This document shows, one piece after another, positions 48,524 to 57,651 of a stretch of DNA of 64,000 nucleotides. Numbering within the stretch: position 1 is the first letter of the stretch; every line of letters begins with the position of its first letter. A program made the position numbers and the translations under genes. This stretch comes from Odoribacter laneus YIT 12061 (lineage in GTDB: Bacteria; Bacteroidota; Bacteroidia; Bacteroidales; Marinifilaceae): positions 2,252,292 to 2,316,291 of the forward strand of contig NZ_JH594596.1 of NCBI RefSeq assembly GCF_000243215.1, in the 5' to 3' direction. Below the pieces are notes generated by a model, which was given only the letters and a program-made list of their open reading frames with translations, was not told the origin of the DNA and made no database searches.

Positions 48524-49567
48524 TCACTCCTCCATTCCGTGTTGTTCCAAGAAAAAACGTTTTTGCTGTTCTATCTCCCTGCTCAACTCTTCTTCCGTTG
48601 GCATATAGGCCATATATTTGGCTGCAAAAAGTTGCTCGCTACCATTAAGGACAGAGTATTTTGCCATTACCTTGTCGGTTTCAGTACAAAGCAGTATGCC
48701 TATTGTCGGGTTATCACTCTCATCTTTTACAAGGCCGTCATACATTCGTACGTACATATCCAATTGCCCCACATCTGCGTGTGTCAGAGGATGTGTTTTC
48801 AATTCAAACAACACGTAACGCTTGAGCTTGATGTTATAGAACACAAGATCAATGTAAAAATCACCTGTGTCCGTTGAAATGTGTTTCTGCCTGTCGACAA
48901 ATGCGAAACCACGTCCCAATTCCATGATAAATTGTTGCAGATGATCTATTAAGGCTTGCTCCAACTCGCTCTCGTCATATTTGCTGTCCTTACGAAAACC
49001 TAAAAACTCGGCAACCACCGGACTCTTTATATATTCCAATGGATCATTGACTTCAATATCGGGGGATGGCACTACCAGCCCTTCCCTTACACAAGCCATA
49101 CGGCGGCCATAGTATTGTGTACCGATGTTGCGATTGAGTGTCCTCACACTCCACATCTGTTCCGATGCCTCTTTTACATACCACTCTCTGGCCTTAGGGT
49201 CTGCAACCTGTATAATCGAGCGGAAGTGCGACCATGTCAGATTGTGAACACGCGTGTTCACAATCTCCAAATCATTAAAACACAGGTAAAATTGGCGGAA
49301 GTAATCCAAATTGCGTTTACTGAATGTACTACCGTATTTAGGTGCCAGTTGCTCTGCTAATGTTTTAATCAACCGGGTGCCATACTGCGCACGAACTTCT
49401 CCATGCTGTTCTTCTTCCACTATTCGCCGCCCAATGTGCCAATAAGTAAGTACAGCAATCTGATTAGCAGCCGCGTATGCCTGTTGACGACCTTGTTCAA
49501 TGATACTCCGAATATCAGAGACCAGTTTATCAGTTGTCATACCATGTTGCAGCTTATTCTTTTCCAT
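48524..49567 (-). CDS. YhcG/DUF1016-type PD-(D/E)XK nuclease domain protein
   Basis: The N-terminal helical DUF1016_N domain (about 12-160) includes TYWHIGRRIVEEEQ and YGTRLIKTLAEQL. The C-terminal nuclease domain (about 175-335) has the active-site pattern GDFYIDLVFYN (Asp236, Asp240) and FELKT (Glu255-Leu-Lys257). YhcG proteins are often found next to type I restriction genes, but their exact role is not established. Its start overlaps the 3' end of hsdM by 14 nt and its stop is 1 nt from hsdS, so it is embedded in the operon. The active-site residues are intact. Confidence 0.9.
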   Translation of the reverse strand: MEKNKLQHGMTTDKLVSDIRSIIEQGRQQAYAAANQIAVLTYWHIGRRIVEEEQHGEVRAQYGTRLIKTLAEQLAPKYGSTFSKRNLDYFRQFYLCFNDLEIVNTRVHNLTWSHFRSIIQVADPKAREWYVKEASEQMWSVRTLNRNIGTQYYGRRMACVREGLVVPSPDIEVNDPLEYIKSPVVAEFLGFRKDSKYDESELEQALIDHLQQFIMELGRGFAFVDRQKHISTDTGDFYIDLVFYNIKLKRYVLFELKTHPLTHADVGQLDMYVRMYDGLVKDESDNPTIGILLCTETDKVMAKYSVLNGSEQLFAAKYMAYMPTEEELSREIEQQKRFFLEQHGMEE

Positions 49568-51143
49568 AACCTAAAACTTTGAAAGCGTTTATAAGTTCCG
49601 TTTCGTTTGCATCCCATCTTTTCTTCAATTCATCAAATTTACAACTCATTTCTGAAAGGGCAGACTTATAGTCTATTTCCGTATCACGGTCTATAAATTC
49701 AATGTATCTGGATGGCACAAGAGAATATCCCTTTTCTTGAATTTCGTTACGATGTGCAGCATAGTATAATTCCGGCTCTGCATACTCGGCAAAATTCTCG
49801 GTTTGCCAATCGAGGTATATTTGACGTACTCTGTCTATTTCCGTTTCCGACAAGCGGACGTATTTCTTTTCGTATATGTCATTGTTCCATGTCCGCAAGT
49901 CAATGAAAAGAATTTCACCTGTACGGTCGCGAAGTTGTCTGCCATGCCATGGACCGCCTTTCTTGTTGTTATTCAAAATCCAAAGGGTGACGGATATATC
50001 GGTAGAATAGAACATGTTTCGCGGCAAAACGATAATAGCTTCTACTTTGTCGCTTTCGATTAGCTGTTTGCGTATTCCCTGCGTATCACTATCATCCAAA
50101 GCACCATTGGCAAGCAGGAATCCTGCGATTCCACGACTGACATTCAATTTGTTCAAGATATGAAGAATCCACGCATAGTTGGCATTGCTGGCAGGAGGAA
50201 CTCCATAGCTTTGCCATCGGGGATCAGTCTCAAAACCTCCGTATTCGGCATATTTCTTCAAATTGAACGGCGGGTTAGCCATGATGTAATCAAACTTAAG
50301 TTCCTTATGCTGGTCATCAGAGAAAGTGGAGACAGCTCTATCACCCAAATGGTAAGAGATACCTCGGATAGCCAGATTCATCTTTGCAAGGCGATAGGTT
50401 GCCGGCTCTGATTCCTGCCCATACACATTGACAGCTTTAGTGTTTCCGCCGTGAGCCTCTATGAACTTTGCAGCTTGAACAAACATACCTCCGGAACCAC
50501 AGCAAGGGTCATAGACCGTCCCATCAAAAGGTTCAATAAGAGAAGCGATAAGCTCTACGATAGAATGCGGCGTGTAAAATTCTCCTTCCTCTTTGTCTGC
50601 GTTGATGGAAAAAGCCTGTAAGAAATACTCATATACACGGCCTATGAGGTCGTGATCATTAAATTTCTGGGGATCTATCTTGTTTATTTCATCCACTACG
50701 CTTTTCAAAACTCCCGGTTCAAGGGCTGTTTTCGTGAAAATTTGCTGTGGAAGAGCATTTTTCAACTTAGGTTCGTTGTCATCCAAAGTTTTTATGGCCG
50801 TATCGAAAGCAATGGCCATACCAGTAGGCGAGGTAAGAATCAACTTATCCCAAAATGTTTCATCCGTTAGAAAAAACACTCCGTCCTGCATATATTGGTT
50901 GGGGCGAGAAAGTTGCAATTCAATGAAATCCGTATCATTAATGCCCTGTACTTCCACTATTTCATGCCTGATTTTCTCCTTTTGCTGTTTGAACCGTTCT
51001 CCTATGAATTTCAGGAATACAAGGGTCAACAGCAAATCGCGCTTATCTGTCATGGCTGCACGCCCACGCAGACTGTTACGACAGTTGAAAAGTATCGTTT
51101 CAAGAGTCTCTTCCTTTATCGGTTTATTCTGTTTCTTAGCCAT
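49554..51143 (-). CDS. hsdM: Type I restriction-modification DNA methyltransferase subunit
   Basis: The 529 residues comprise an N-terminal HsdM_N helical domain (about 10-150) and an N6-adenine methyltransferase domain. The SAM motif I is DPCCGSGGMF (212-221), and the catalytic motif IV NPPF (290-293) lies in DYIMANPPFNLKKYAEYGG. The variant has a GEFYTPHSIVELIASL lead, as usual for HsdM. It methylates the site specified by hsdS and protects the host. It lies 4 nt after the DUF2971 gene. Confidence 0.96.
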   Translation of the reverse strand: MAKKQNKPIKEETLETILFNCRNSLRGRAAMTDKRDLLLTLVFLKFIGERFKQQKEKIRHEIVEVQGINDTDFIELQLSRPNQYMQDGVFFLTDETFWDKLILTSPTGMAIAFDTAIKTLDDNEPKLKNALPQQIFTKTALEPGVLKSVVDEINKIDPQKFNDHDLIGRVYEYFLQAFSINADKEEGEFYTPHSIVELIASLIEPFDGTVYDPCCGSGGMFVQAAKFIEAHGGNTKAVNVYGQESEPATYRLAKMNLAIRGISYHLGDRAVSTFSDDQHKELKFDYIMANPPFNLKKYAEYGGFETDPRWQSYGVPPASNANYAWILHILNKLNVSRGIAGFLLANGALDDSDTQGIRKQLIESDKVEAIIVLPRNMFYSTDISVTLWILNNNKKGGPWHGRQLRDRTGEILFIDLRTWNNDIYEKKYVRLSETEIDRVRQIYLDWQTENFAEYAEPELYYAAHRNEIQEKGYSLVPSRYIEFIDRDTEIDYKSALSEMSCKFDELKKRWDANETELINAFKVLGYGKE

Positions 51144-51147
51144 TCTA

Positions 51148-51912
51148 TTATTTTATCAGTTCTGTATTTAACTTAAAAGCATTTGCATCAATCCCCATTT
51201 GGTAAATCTTAATGTCAGGATTTAACTTTCGTGCAACGCTTATTATTTTTGATTTTTCATCTGCATTCATGTTGATTCCTAAATAGACAGACTCGAAACA
51301 CTCTCCTCCGATTTTAGGAAAAGCTCGTACTTCCTTCCTATCAATCGGACCTTTATCATCATTCTGATCCGGTAATAATGCCATATATGTGGGACTAGGG
51401 TCTAAAATAAATAGCCTAATCTCTTGTTCATGCTCCCAAGCTTTTGCCTTTGTGGATAACTGATAATGGAAGAAATCTTTTGCATTCCTGAAATAATCAG
51501 GCTTCTCTACAATATCTTTATATTGGATTTCCACTTCGGAACAACCAATCATGATTTTTCCTTGTATTTTCGAAAGATACTTTTGGGCTTTTTCCATATC
51601 CAAACCAATACAGATACCTTTATGTTTGCTATAATAGCTCCACATCAAAATTGAATCATGTATCTTGGAAAGACTACATATCCACACCTCTTCTCTGGTT
51701 CTACGAAATAGATCTCTTTCCAATTCTTCGATTATTTCCGAAGTCAATCCTCCACACGCTTCTTGCGGAACATTGGAGAAATCAATTAACGATGGGTGGC
51801 AATCAAACGGGTCGTTCAACTGCGTAGCATTGGTAAATTGAAGATTACTATAATGCAACATCATCAATCCGCCATTGAAATCAAGATACTTATATAATTT
51901 ATCTGTCTCCAT
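51148..51912 (-). CDS. DUF2971-family protein
   Basis: This 254-residue protein has the DUF2971 signature: an N-terminal YKYLDFNGG with LQFTNATQLNDPFDC, the WICSLSKIHDSILMWSYYSKHKGICIGLD core, and a later KAWEHEQEIRLFI. The family is of unknown biochemical function but recurs beside restriction and abortive-infection genes. Here it is locked between an XRE regulator (7 nt) and hsdM (4 nt), so it belongs to the same transcript. Being first after the regulator, it could be an accessory effector or sensor; that is inference. Confidence 0.82.
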   Translation of the reverse strand: METDKLYKYLDFNGGLMMLHYSNLQFTNATQLNDPFDCHPSLIDFSNVPQEACGGLTSEIIEELERDLFRRTREEVWICSLSKIHDSILMWSYYSKHKGICIGLDMEKAQKYLSKIQGKIMIGCSEVEIQYKDIVEKPDYFRNAKDFFHYQLSTKAKAWEHEQEIRLFILDPSPTYMALLPDQNDDKGPIDRKEVRAFPKIGGECFESVYLGINMNADEKSKIISVARKLNPDIKIYQMGIDANAFKLNTELIK

Positions 51913-51919
51913 AAACTTA

Positions 51920-52123
51920 TTATTCCGTCCTCAATAAGTCATCCACAGTGACACCCAAAACTTTGGATATTTGAATTAGCGTTTCCACATTGGGTTGTGT
52001 TGTATTGGTAACCCATTTGGAGATTATAGCGGGATCTTTATCCAATTGTTCAGAGAGCCATTTATTACTTCTGTTTTTCTCTGCGAGAACGACTTTGATT
52101 CGGTTCAGTAATTTACGTTCCAT
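51920..52123 (-). CDS. XRE/Cro-type helix-turn-helix regulator
   Basis: A 67-residue single-domain HTH_3 protein with the helix-turn-helix in NKWLSEQLDKDPAIISKWVTNTTQPNVETL and the typical end LGVTVDDLLRTE. The frame can be extended to a TTG at 52141, but ATG 52123 is the first conventional start. It is the first gene of the restriction operon. Short regulators of this type often act as C-proteins that time methyltransferase before nuclease expression. No matching operator was found by eye. Confidence 0.88.
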   Translation of the reverse strand: MERKLLNRIKVVLAEKNRSNKWLSEQLDKDPAIISKWVTNTTQPNVETLIQISKVLGVTVDDLLRTE

Positions 52124-52472
52124 ATTCGTATGTCTATCCAATGTGACTACAAAGGAACAAATTATCTAGGAATATATTTGATATTACAGGTTATATATTG
52201 CGGAAGAAGTACAAAAAAGTGACTAAAACATCAATTTTAGCAATGCAAGTTTATGACATTTACTCTTTAGGGGGATGATAAACTCCGTTTTTACCCTCAT
52301 ATACAGGAACGGTTATTTTTGAATATTATATCTTTTATGGGAACTATATGGTATCAAATCTATAAGAGAATGATATATAATGACTATATATCAGATTGAC
52401 ACAAATCGCACTTCGGTTCAAGAGTGAAAAAAATATTGAAATCAAATACATAACTTCCGGTTTACAGTTGAA
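52124..52472. other. Intergenic region upstream of the restriction operon
   Basis: There is no gene in these roughly 350 nt. They must contain the minus-strand operon promoter, but no clean TTTG/TAnnTTTG pair is visible. TTTAGGGGG (52266-52274) followed by TACCCTCATATACAGGAAC (52292-52310) resembles 41604-41634. The last 90 nt before the terminator at 52473 could encode a small plus-strand RNA. Confidence 0.4.
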
Positions 52473-52510
52473 ACAGGAGACACCCTGAAAAGGTAGGTCT
52501 CCTGTTTTTT
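52473..52510 (+). terminator. Strong intrinsic terminator without an upstream gene
   Basis: ACAGGAGAC (52473-52481) pairs perfectly with GTCTCCTGT (52497-52505) across a 15-nt loop, followed by six T. No plus-strand protein gene precedes it, so it ends either an unrecognised small RNA or read-through transcription. Confidence 0.72.
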
Positions 52511-52574
52511 CTCTTATTTCCGCAAACATTTTCACAATTGAACATTTAGCCTTTCAAACATTTAATTTATTTTT

Positions 52575-52582
52575 TATGTTTG
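52575..52582 (+). promoter_or_regulatory. Candidate -7 promoter box of the OmpA-like gene
   Basis: TATGTTTG matches TAnnTTTG and lies 41 nt before the ATG. No -33 element is recognised. Confidence 0.42.
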
Positions 52583-52623
52583 CAGCTATAAAACCGAGGA
52601 CAAACCTTTAACATTCCTTCTTT

Positions 52624-53463
52624 ATGAATAGATTAACCTCTTTGATACTTATTTCTTTCCTCTTTTTCTGTAGTTCTTGCATTTCCAAGAAAAAATACCT
52701 CATAGCTGAAAACGGACGCCTTTCGGCTATCGAAAGAGGAGAAAAGTTACGGAAAGAACTGTCGGACTGCAAGGATGAAAATTCCCGACAGACCCTCCGT
52801 ATCGACAGTCTGCTGACAGACACAACAGAATTAGGCGGAATCATCCGGGCTTATCGGAATCTTCTCTATTCCAATAAATCGGAACAGGAAAAATTAAACG
52901 CTATGATCCGGGAAAAAATGTCTGCTCTAGACGATAGGGAGAAAACTATACGTGAGCTGCAAAAACTGATCGATTCCCAAAACCTGAAAGTAAAAGAACT
53001 TTTGAGCAGTATCCAAGAGGCTTTAATGGGTTTCGGAAGTGATGAACTGAGTGTGCGGCAAAAAGACGGGAAAATATATGTCGCCATGTCAGATAAGCTT
53101 TTATTTGAATCAGGAAGCGCTAAAGTAGACAAAAGAGGTAAAGAAGCTTTATCCAAATTAGCCGGAGTATTAAATAAACAGACGGATATCGATGTTTTTA
53201 TAGAAGGACATACCGATTCTAAACCTATCCATACGGTTCAATTCAAGGATAATTGGGACCTGAGTGTGATCCGTGCAACCTCCGTCGTCCGTATTCTGAC
53301 GAAAGACTACAAAGTTAGTCCTTTGCAAATCCAACCTACCGGAAGGGGAGAATATATGCCTGTTGCCGACAACAAAACAGCCGATGGCCGGACTTTAAAC
53401 CGACGAACTGAAATTATTATTGCCCCCAAATTGGATAAACTGTTGAAACTTTTACAAAACTAG
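52624..53463 (+). CDS. OmpA-family peptidoglycan-binding lipoprotein
   Basis: The 279 residues start with a lipoprotein signal (lipobox FCSSC, Cys19). A coiled-coil stretch of about 120 residues follows, then a C-terminal OmpA domain (about 155-270) with FESGSAKVD, EGHTDSKP and the NRRTEIII end, including the conserved Asp/Arg that hold DAP. It should tether the outer membrane to peptidoglycan. It is transcribed alone between a terminator upstream and another directly downstream. Confidence 0.9.
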   Translation: MNRLTSLILISFLFFCSSCISKKKYLIAENGRLSAIERGEKLRKELSDCKDENSRQTLRIDSLLTDTTELGGIIRAYRNLLYSNKSEQEKLNAMIREKMSALDDREKTIRELQKLIDSQNLKVKELLSSIQEALMGFGSDELSVRQKDGKIYVAMSDKLLFESGSAKVDKRGKEALSKLAGVLNKQTDIDVFIEGHTDSKPIHTVQFKDNWDLSVIRATSVVRILTKDYKVSPLQIQPTGRGEYMPVADNKTADGRTLNRRTEIIIAPKLDKLLKLLQN

Positions 53464-53507
53464 ACAAGACAACAGGATTTTCCGTTCAGTCTTAACGCCT
53501 ACAGAAA

Positions 53508-53545
53508 AAGAAGCTATCTTAAAAATGCTTTTAGGATAGCTTCTT
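53508..53545. terminator. Bidirectional terminator after the OmpA-like gene
   Basis: AAGAAGCTATC (53508-53518) pairs with GATAGCTTCTT (53535-53545), giving an 11-bp stem. It lies between two convergent genes. Confidence 0.72.
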
Positions 53546-53562
53546 CTTTACATCAATTTTTC

Positions 53563-55467
53563 TTACTTCGCCCAACCTGCTGCCTGGATCTGTTCGAAAT
53601 CGATAAGATCAGTACAGCCGGTAAAACAATCATTAAAAGTAGTGGGTTTTTTGAAAACAGTGGTATGCTCAGCCCTTTCATACAAATGCACCTTTACTCC
53701 CTCTACCATTGTATAAGGGGATTCTCCTTTCAATTTTGTACCCGAGAATGCAAAACTAAAAGTAGTCACATTAAGACAATCGTCGAAAATACTAACAGGT
53801 ACGGTTTCCAAAGCAGAACAGGCATAAAAAATCTGTCCAAAACCCGTCACTTTTGTACAGTTTTCAAAAGTATTAGCCGGAACTTCTTTCAGTGCACACC
53901 ATTTAAATGTTCCGAAAAAATCTGTCACCGCCGGATTATTAGCAAAGAGTCCCTCCGGAATAGAAGCTAATTTACTACAACCGTCAAAGCAACTTCTAAA
54001 AGTAGTGACAGCCTTGCAGGCAGAAAATAGTCCTGCCGGTAAAGTAACCAACGCAGAACAGCCATTAAAACATTCTCTGAAAGAAGTCACTTTCGGACAA
54101 TTATTAAAAATTCCCGCAGGAATTTCTTCCAAAGCAGCAGCTTTATAAAAAGCCTTCTCGAAAGTGGTAACAGCCAGGAAAGATTCGTTTACGTCATTTG
54201 CAACAGATTTCAGATTTGAGCAATTCCAGAAAGCTTCTTTTAAGGAAGTCAAGCCTGTATTCCCCCATTGCTTTACAGCCGTAAAGTATTGAAAAGCATC
54301 TTTGTAGGTTACATTAAAAATAGCCTTATTTGTTCCTAATCCTGTCACTTTTCCTGAAATCTTTACCTCATATACACCTTCCTGAGCGTAAACATGGGTA
54401 GGCGTAACCGTTGTGACCGTTTCGACTTCACTCCCATCTCCCCAATCTACCGAACAATCTACTGTCCCCAACAAAGGCAACACAGCCGTAGCATTTGCAG
54501 GCACTGACAATTCAAAAATCATGGCTTCGGCCAGTGAAGACGCCTCCTGAACAACAGTAACAGTCTGCCCGGCATAATTTTGCTCAATACCGGCCACAAT
54601 CATAATTTCCGCTGTCAAAGCATCATAAGAGGAATTTTTAGGAGCCGTTACAATCAAATAATCATTCTCGGCTTTTAATTCCAACCACTCTTGTTCACAT
54701 ACATACTGCCATACATGAGTATTCTGCATCTTGAGATGTATGGTATCTACACCTCCGGCCATTGTAAAATGAATGGAAGCAGGATCGACCGTTAAAGTCA
54801 CCGCCGGAGCAGCTTCCTGAACAATCGGAATAACAGCCGTTTCCAAATTTTCCCCTTCACCTGAAACGATTGTAAGCTCTGCTGTAAGCGCCACCGGATA
54901 TAAATTCTCCTCTGCCGTAACCCTTACTTTATTATCCGATTTTACGATGGTAAAGACAGTATTGGAAATACTGATACTCCACAATTTCTGGTTCGTCTTT
55001 ACTTCTACCTCTAAAGATCCTCCCTTTATCGGAAATTCCAACTTTTCGGGTGTAACCGCTAAATCAGCCCCTTCTACTCCGCTCTGCTTTACAGTCAGTT
55101 TACAAGTTGCATTGTTTTCAACACTGCCAGCCCGCACCTCAACGACAGCTTCCCGGGAAGTGACGTGTTTATTTTGCGCTACCGTCAAGACAAGTGTATC
55201 TCCGTTCTGACGAATCTCAAACCAATCTTTTCTTTCTTCTACCCGATAAATCCAGTCGGTCTGATTAGTCTCTACAATAACTGACAAAGTTCCTCCCTGA
55301 TCTGTAAAATCGACATTTCCCCTGCTTCCGTCTTCCGACAGTGTAATCGGAAACTCCTCTAAACCGGACACCAAATCCAGTTTAGCTATTGCTATCGTAT
55401 TTTCGTCATCGGAACAGGCTCCAAACAGTAAGACTATTCCGAATATAATAAAAAATAATTTTTTCAT
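53563..55467 (-). CDS. Surface lipoprotein with three BACON domains and BspA-type repeats
   Basis: A 634-residue lipoprotein (lipobox LFGAC, Cys18). Three BACON-like beta domains (about 35-125, 130-220, 225-310) share the pattern G-G-x-x-x-V-x-T-N-x-x-W and end in V-x-Q-x. A PKD-like WGDGSE module follows (about 325-375). From about 385 there are leucine-rich repeats of roughly 24 residues with the core F-x-x-C-x-x-V-T-x-F-x-x-x-F-x-x-C-x-x-L-x-x-(I/L/V)-P. It should be exposed on the cell surface and bind glycans, mucin or host protein. It is adjacent (18 nt) to a paralogue. Confidence 0.85.
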   Translation of the reverse strand: MKKLFFIIFGIVLLFGACSDDENTIAIAKLDLVSGLEEFPITLSEDGSRGNVDFTDQGGTLSVIVETNQTDWIYRVEERKDWFEIRQNGDTLVLTVAQNKHVTSREAVVEVRAGSVENNATCKLTVKQSGVEGADLAVTPEKLEFPIKGGSLEVEVKTNQKLWSISISNTVFTIVKSDNKVRVTAEENLYPVALTAELTIVSGEGENLETAVIPIVQEAAPAVTLTVDPASIHFTMAGGVDTIHLKMQNTHVWQYVCEQEWLELKAENDYLIVTAPKNSSYDALTAEIMIVAGIEQNYAGQTVTVVQEASSLAEAMIFELSVPANATAVLPLLGTVDCSVDWGDGSEVETVTTVTPTHVYAQEGVYEVKISGKVTGLGTNKAIFNVTYKDAFQYFTAVKQWGNTGLTSLKEAFWNCSNLKSVANDVNESFLAVTTFEKAFYKAAALEEIPAGIFNNCPKVTSFRECFNGCSALVTLPAGLFSACKAVTTFRSCFDGCSKLASIPEGLFANNPAVTDFFGTFKWCALKEVPANTFENCTKVTGFGQIFYACSALETVPVSIFDDCLNVTTFSFAFSGTKLKGESPYTMVEGVKVHLYERAEHTTVFKKPTTFNDCFTGCTDLIDFEQIQAAGWAK

Positions 55468-55485
55468 GTTCCTCTATATAATCTA

Positions 55486-56973
55486 TTATTTATTCCAAGC
55501 AGAAGGCATCGTATTATAATCACTCAATCCATTACAATTCCGGAAGCAGGCATCGTATTCGTTAAGTGTCACAAATTCTCCCCCGTAATTTCTTCTCTCA
55601 TACAAATGCACTTTTTTCCCGCCAATTTCCGTGTAAGGAGATTCCCCCGTCAACGAGACACAATCCCGGAAAGTTCCCTTAAAAGAAACGACCTTCCGGT
55701 TATTATCAAACAATCCGGCCGGAATACCGGTTAAAGAAGTACAGGAAGTAAAACAATAAGAAAAAGTAGAAATCTCCGGACAATTTCGAAACAGTTCTTC
55801 CGGAATAGATGTCAAACTATAACAATAAGTAAATATTCCCACCATTTTTTCAGCTAACGTACAATTATTGAACAACTTTGCCGGAATATTTATCAAAGAC
55901 TGAGCATTCCGGAAACAATAAGAAAAATCGGTTACTTTCAGACAATTCGCAAATAAATTTTCAGGAATAACCCGCAAAGTCATACAGTTTGTAAAGCAAC
56001 TGTTAAAGTCAACCGCTTCTATACAATCTTTAAAAAGTCCTTCCGGTAATTCCACAAGGGGACAATCTCCAAAAGTATATACAAAAATCGTCGCCTTACT
56101 GCAATTCTCAAACATCCGGACCGGAAGTGAAGTCAAAGCCGTACATTTATAAAAACAATCGCGGAACGTCTCAGCGTTCACAGCACTTGCAAAAAGGCCT
56201 TCCGGTAATTCTTTCAAAGCTGTACAATTACTAAAAGCATTTTCAAAAGAGGTAACTTCAGCAAAAGAATCATCCGTATCAGGAGGCAATGACTCAATGT
56301 TGATACACCGATAAAAAGCATACCTCAAAGCAGTCAGTCCGGTCTTACCCCACTGTTTGATTCCGGAAAGGCATGCTCTCTGTTCATCCGAAAATCCAAT
56401 CATGGAATACAATTCCGGGACTTCTCCAGAAATCCGGACAAGATAAGTACCGGCTGAAGTATACATGTGTCTGGGAGGAGCAACCGATATATTGTCTATT
56501 TTCATATCTATTTCTTCCGTCTGTCCATCGCCCCAATCTACGGAACATTTAACCAGTCCGCATATCGGTAACATAATCTGAGTCCGGGCCGGAACGGTAT
56601 ACTCCAATACCAAACTGTTATCATTTTGTACAACCGTAATGACAGCAGTGTCCGCATTTTCCTCTACTCCGGCAGTGACCAAAAGAGTAGCCGTCAACTG
56701 CTCTCCCGTTTCATTTTTCGCCGCTTTCAAAATCAAAGAACTATTTCCTTTCTCTACAGTCAACCAACCGGCAGAAGGAACAGCATCCCAAATTTCCTGA
56801 TTTGTTTCCAGCTTCACTTCCGCAGTTCCCCCAGCGCAAGAAAGCGCAACCTTGTCCACGCTAAGCGTCAGAGAAGCGTCTTCCACCAAAGGTGTCTGTA
56901 TCACTTCCTCCTCCTCATCCGAACAAGCTCCGAAAATAAGGAATACTCCAAGAATCAGATAAAAAATTTTCAT
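55486..56973 (-). CDS. Surface lipoprotein with one BACON domain and BspA-type repeats
   Basis: A 495-residue lipoprotein (lipobox IFGAC) built like its downstream neighbour but with a single BACON domain (about 35-120). A WGDGQTEEI PKD-like module follows, then about nine Cys-containing leucine-rich repeats (FENCSKATIFVYTFGDC-type). The two proteins share the SPYT(M/E)-G-K-VHLYER tail block. The pair looks like a tandem duplication with gain or loss of BACON units. Its promoter was not found in the AT-rich upstream region. Confidence 0.85.
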   Translation of the reverse strand: MKIFYLILGVFLIFGACSDEEEEVIQTPLVEDASLTLSVDKVALSCAGGTAEVKLETNQEIWDAVPSAGWLTVEKGNSSLILKAAKNETGEQLTATLLVTAGVEENADTAVITVVQNDNSLVLEYTVPARTQIMLPICGLVKCSVDWGDGQTEEIDMKIDNISVAPPRHMYTSAGTYLVRISGEVPELYSMIGFSDEQRACLSGIKQWGKTGLTALRYAFYRCINIESLPPDTDDSFAEVTSFENAFSNCTALKELPEGLFASAVNAETFRDCFYKCTALTSLPVRMFENCSKATIFVYTFGDCPLVELPEGLFKDCIEAVDFNSCFTNCMTLRVIPENLFANCLKVTDFSYCFRNAQSLINIPAKLFNNCTLAEKMVGIFTYCYSLTSIPEELFRNCPEISTFSYCFTSCTSLTGIPAGLFDNNRKVVSFKGTFRDCVSLTGESPYTEIGGKKVHLYERRNYGGEFVTLNEYDACFRNCNGLSDYNTMPSAWNK

Positions 56974-57441
56974 AACATTAATTTTAGGTTTATAATTAGA
57001 TAAATAGTTAATATTTTAAAAGCAAAAAAACAAAGCTCTCCAAAGCTCCTCTGTTTTATGAAAGCCACTTTTTCATTTTTTAAGATATTTTAAAAACAAA
57101 AATATAATTTTATCTTAAAAATTAGTAAATATCATCTTAAAATACTTCTCTATTATTATTCATTTTGCAAAATCTATTCCAATGTTATAAAAAGCGAAAA
57201 AACTTGAATGAATACACTCATTTTCTAAATTACAAAATCTGATTAAAAAATACGAACGAAAAAGAATCAATTAAAAATTTTTGTTAAAATACAAGAAGAA
57301 CATACATACAATTTTCAAACGCCACTCCCTCGTCAGCAGAAAGAAAATGCTAGTGAAAGCAGGCCAAATAGGAGAAAACGATTTTTTAAGGGGAAAAAAT
57401 TCCGAAAGCCAGCCAGGCAAAAGAACATAAACTCCCCAAAA
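56974..57441. other. AT-rich intergenic region upstream of the BspA-type pair
   Basis: No gene can be supported in these 468 nt. The first 330 are rich in A/T runs, the rest more balanced. It contains the promoter of the lipoprotein pair and ends at a palindromic repeat. Confidence 0.5.
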
Positions 57442-57472
57442 TTACACAAAAGGGACGTGCCCTAATGTGTAA
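57442..57472 (+). repeat. Palindromic repeat, copy 2 (core AGGGACGTGCCCT)
   Basis: A 31-nt near-palindrome: TTACACA on the left, core AGGGACGTGCCCT, TGTGTAA on the right. It differs from the 63869 copy at three positions. It lies between the BspA-type pair and the tRNA terminator. Confidence 0.72.
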
Positions 57473-57515
57473 ATTTCGATTATGTCTGCACTATCAAAGA
57501 TTACCCAAAACCAAA

Positions 57516-57552
57516 ATAAAAAAGAGGTGAAAACATTGTTTTCCACCTCTTC
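57516..57552 (-). terminator. Intrinsic terminator of tRNA-Thr
   Basis: On the minus strand AGAGGTGGAAAAC pairs with GTTTTC-ACCTCT around a 3-nt loop and is followed by a T-rich run. It lies 27 nt after the tRNA 3' end. Confidence 0.72.
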
Positions 57553-57578
57553 TGAAGTAAGTTGTTGTTTTTCAAGAG

Positions 57579-57651
<73 letters not shown>

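Noticed and set aside
41604..52325. Whole block as an integrative element
   Set aside because: No integrase, relaxase, transposase or tRNA-linked attachment site is present; only a weak similar motif pair is seen.
53970..54300. Repeated spacing in the BspA-type gene as a possible CRISPR
   Set aside because: The periodicity is that of about 24-residue leucine-rich repeats within one open frame, without identical DNA repeats.
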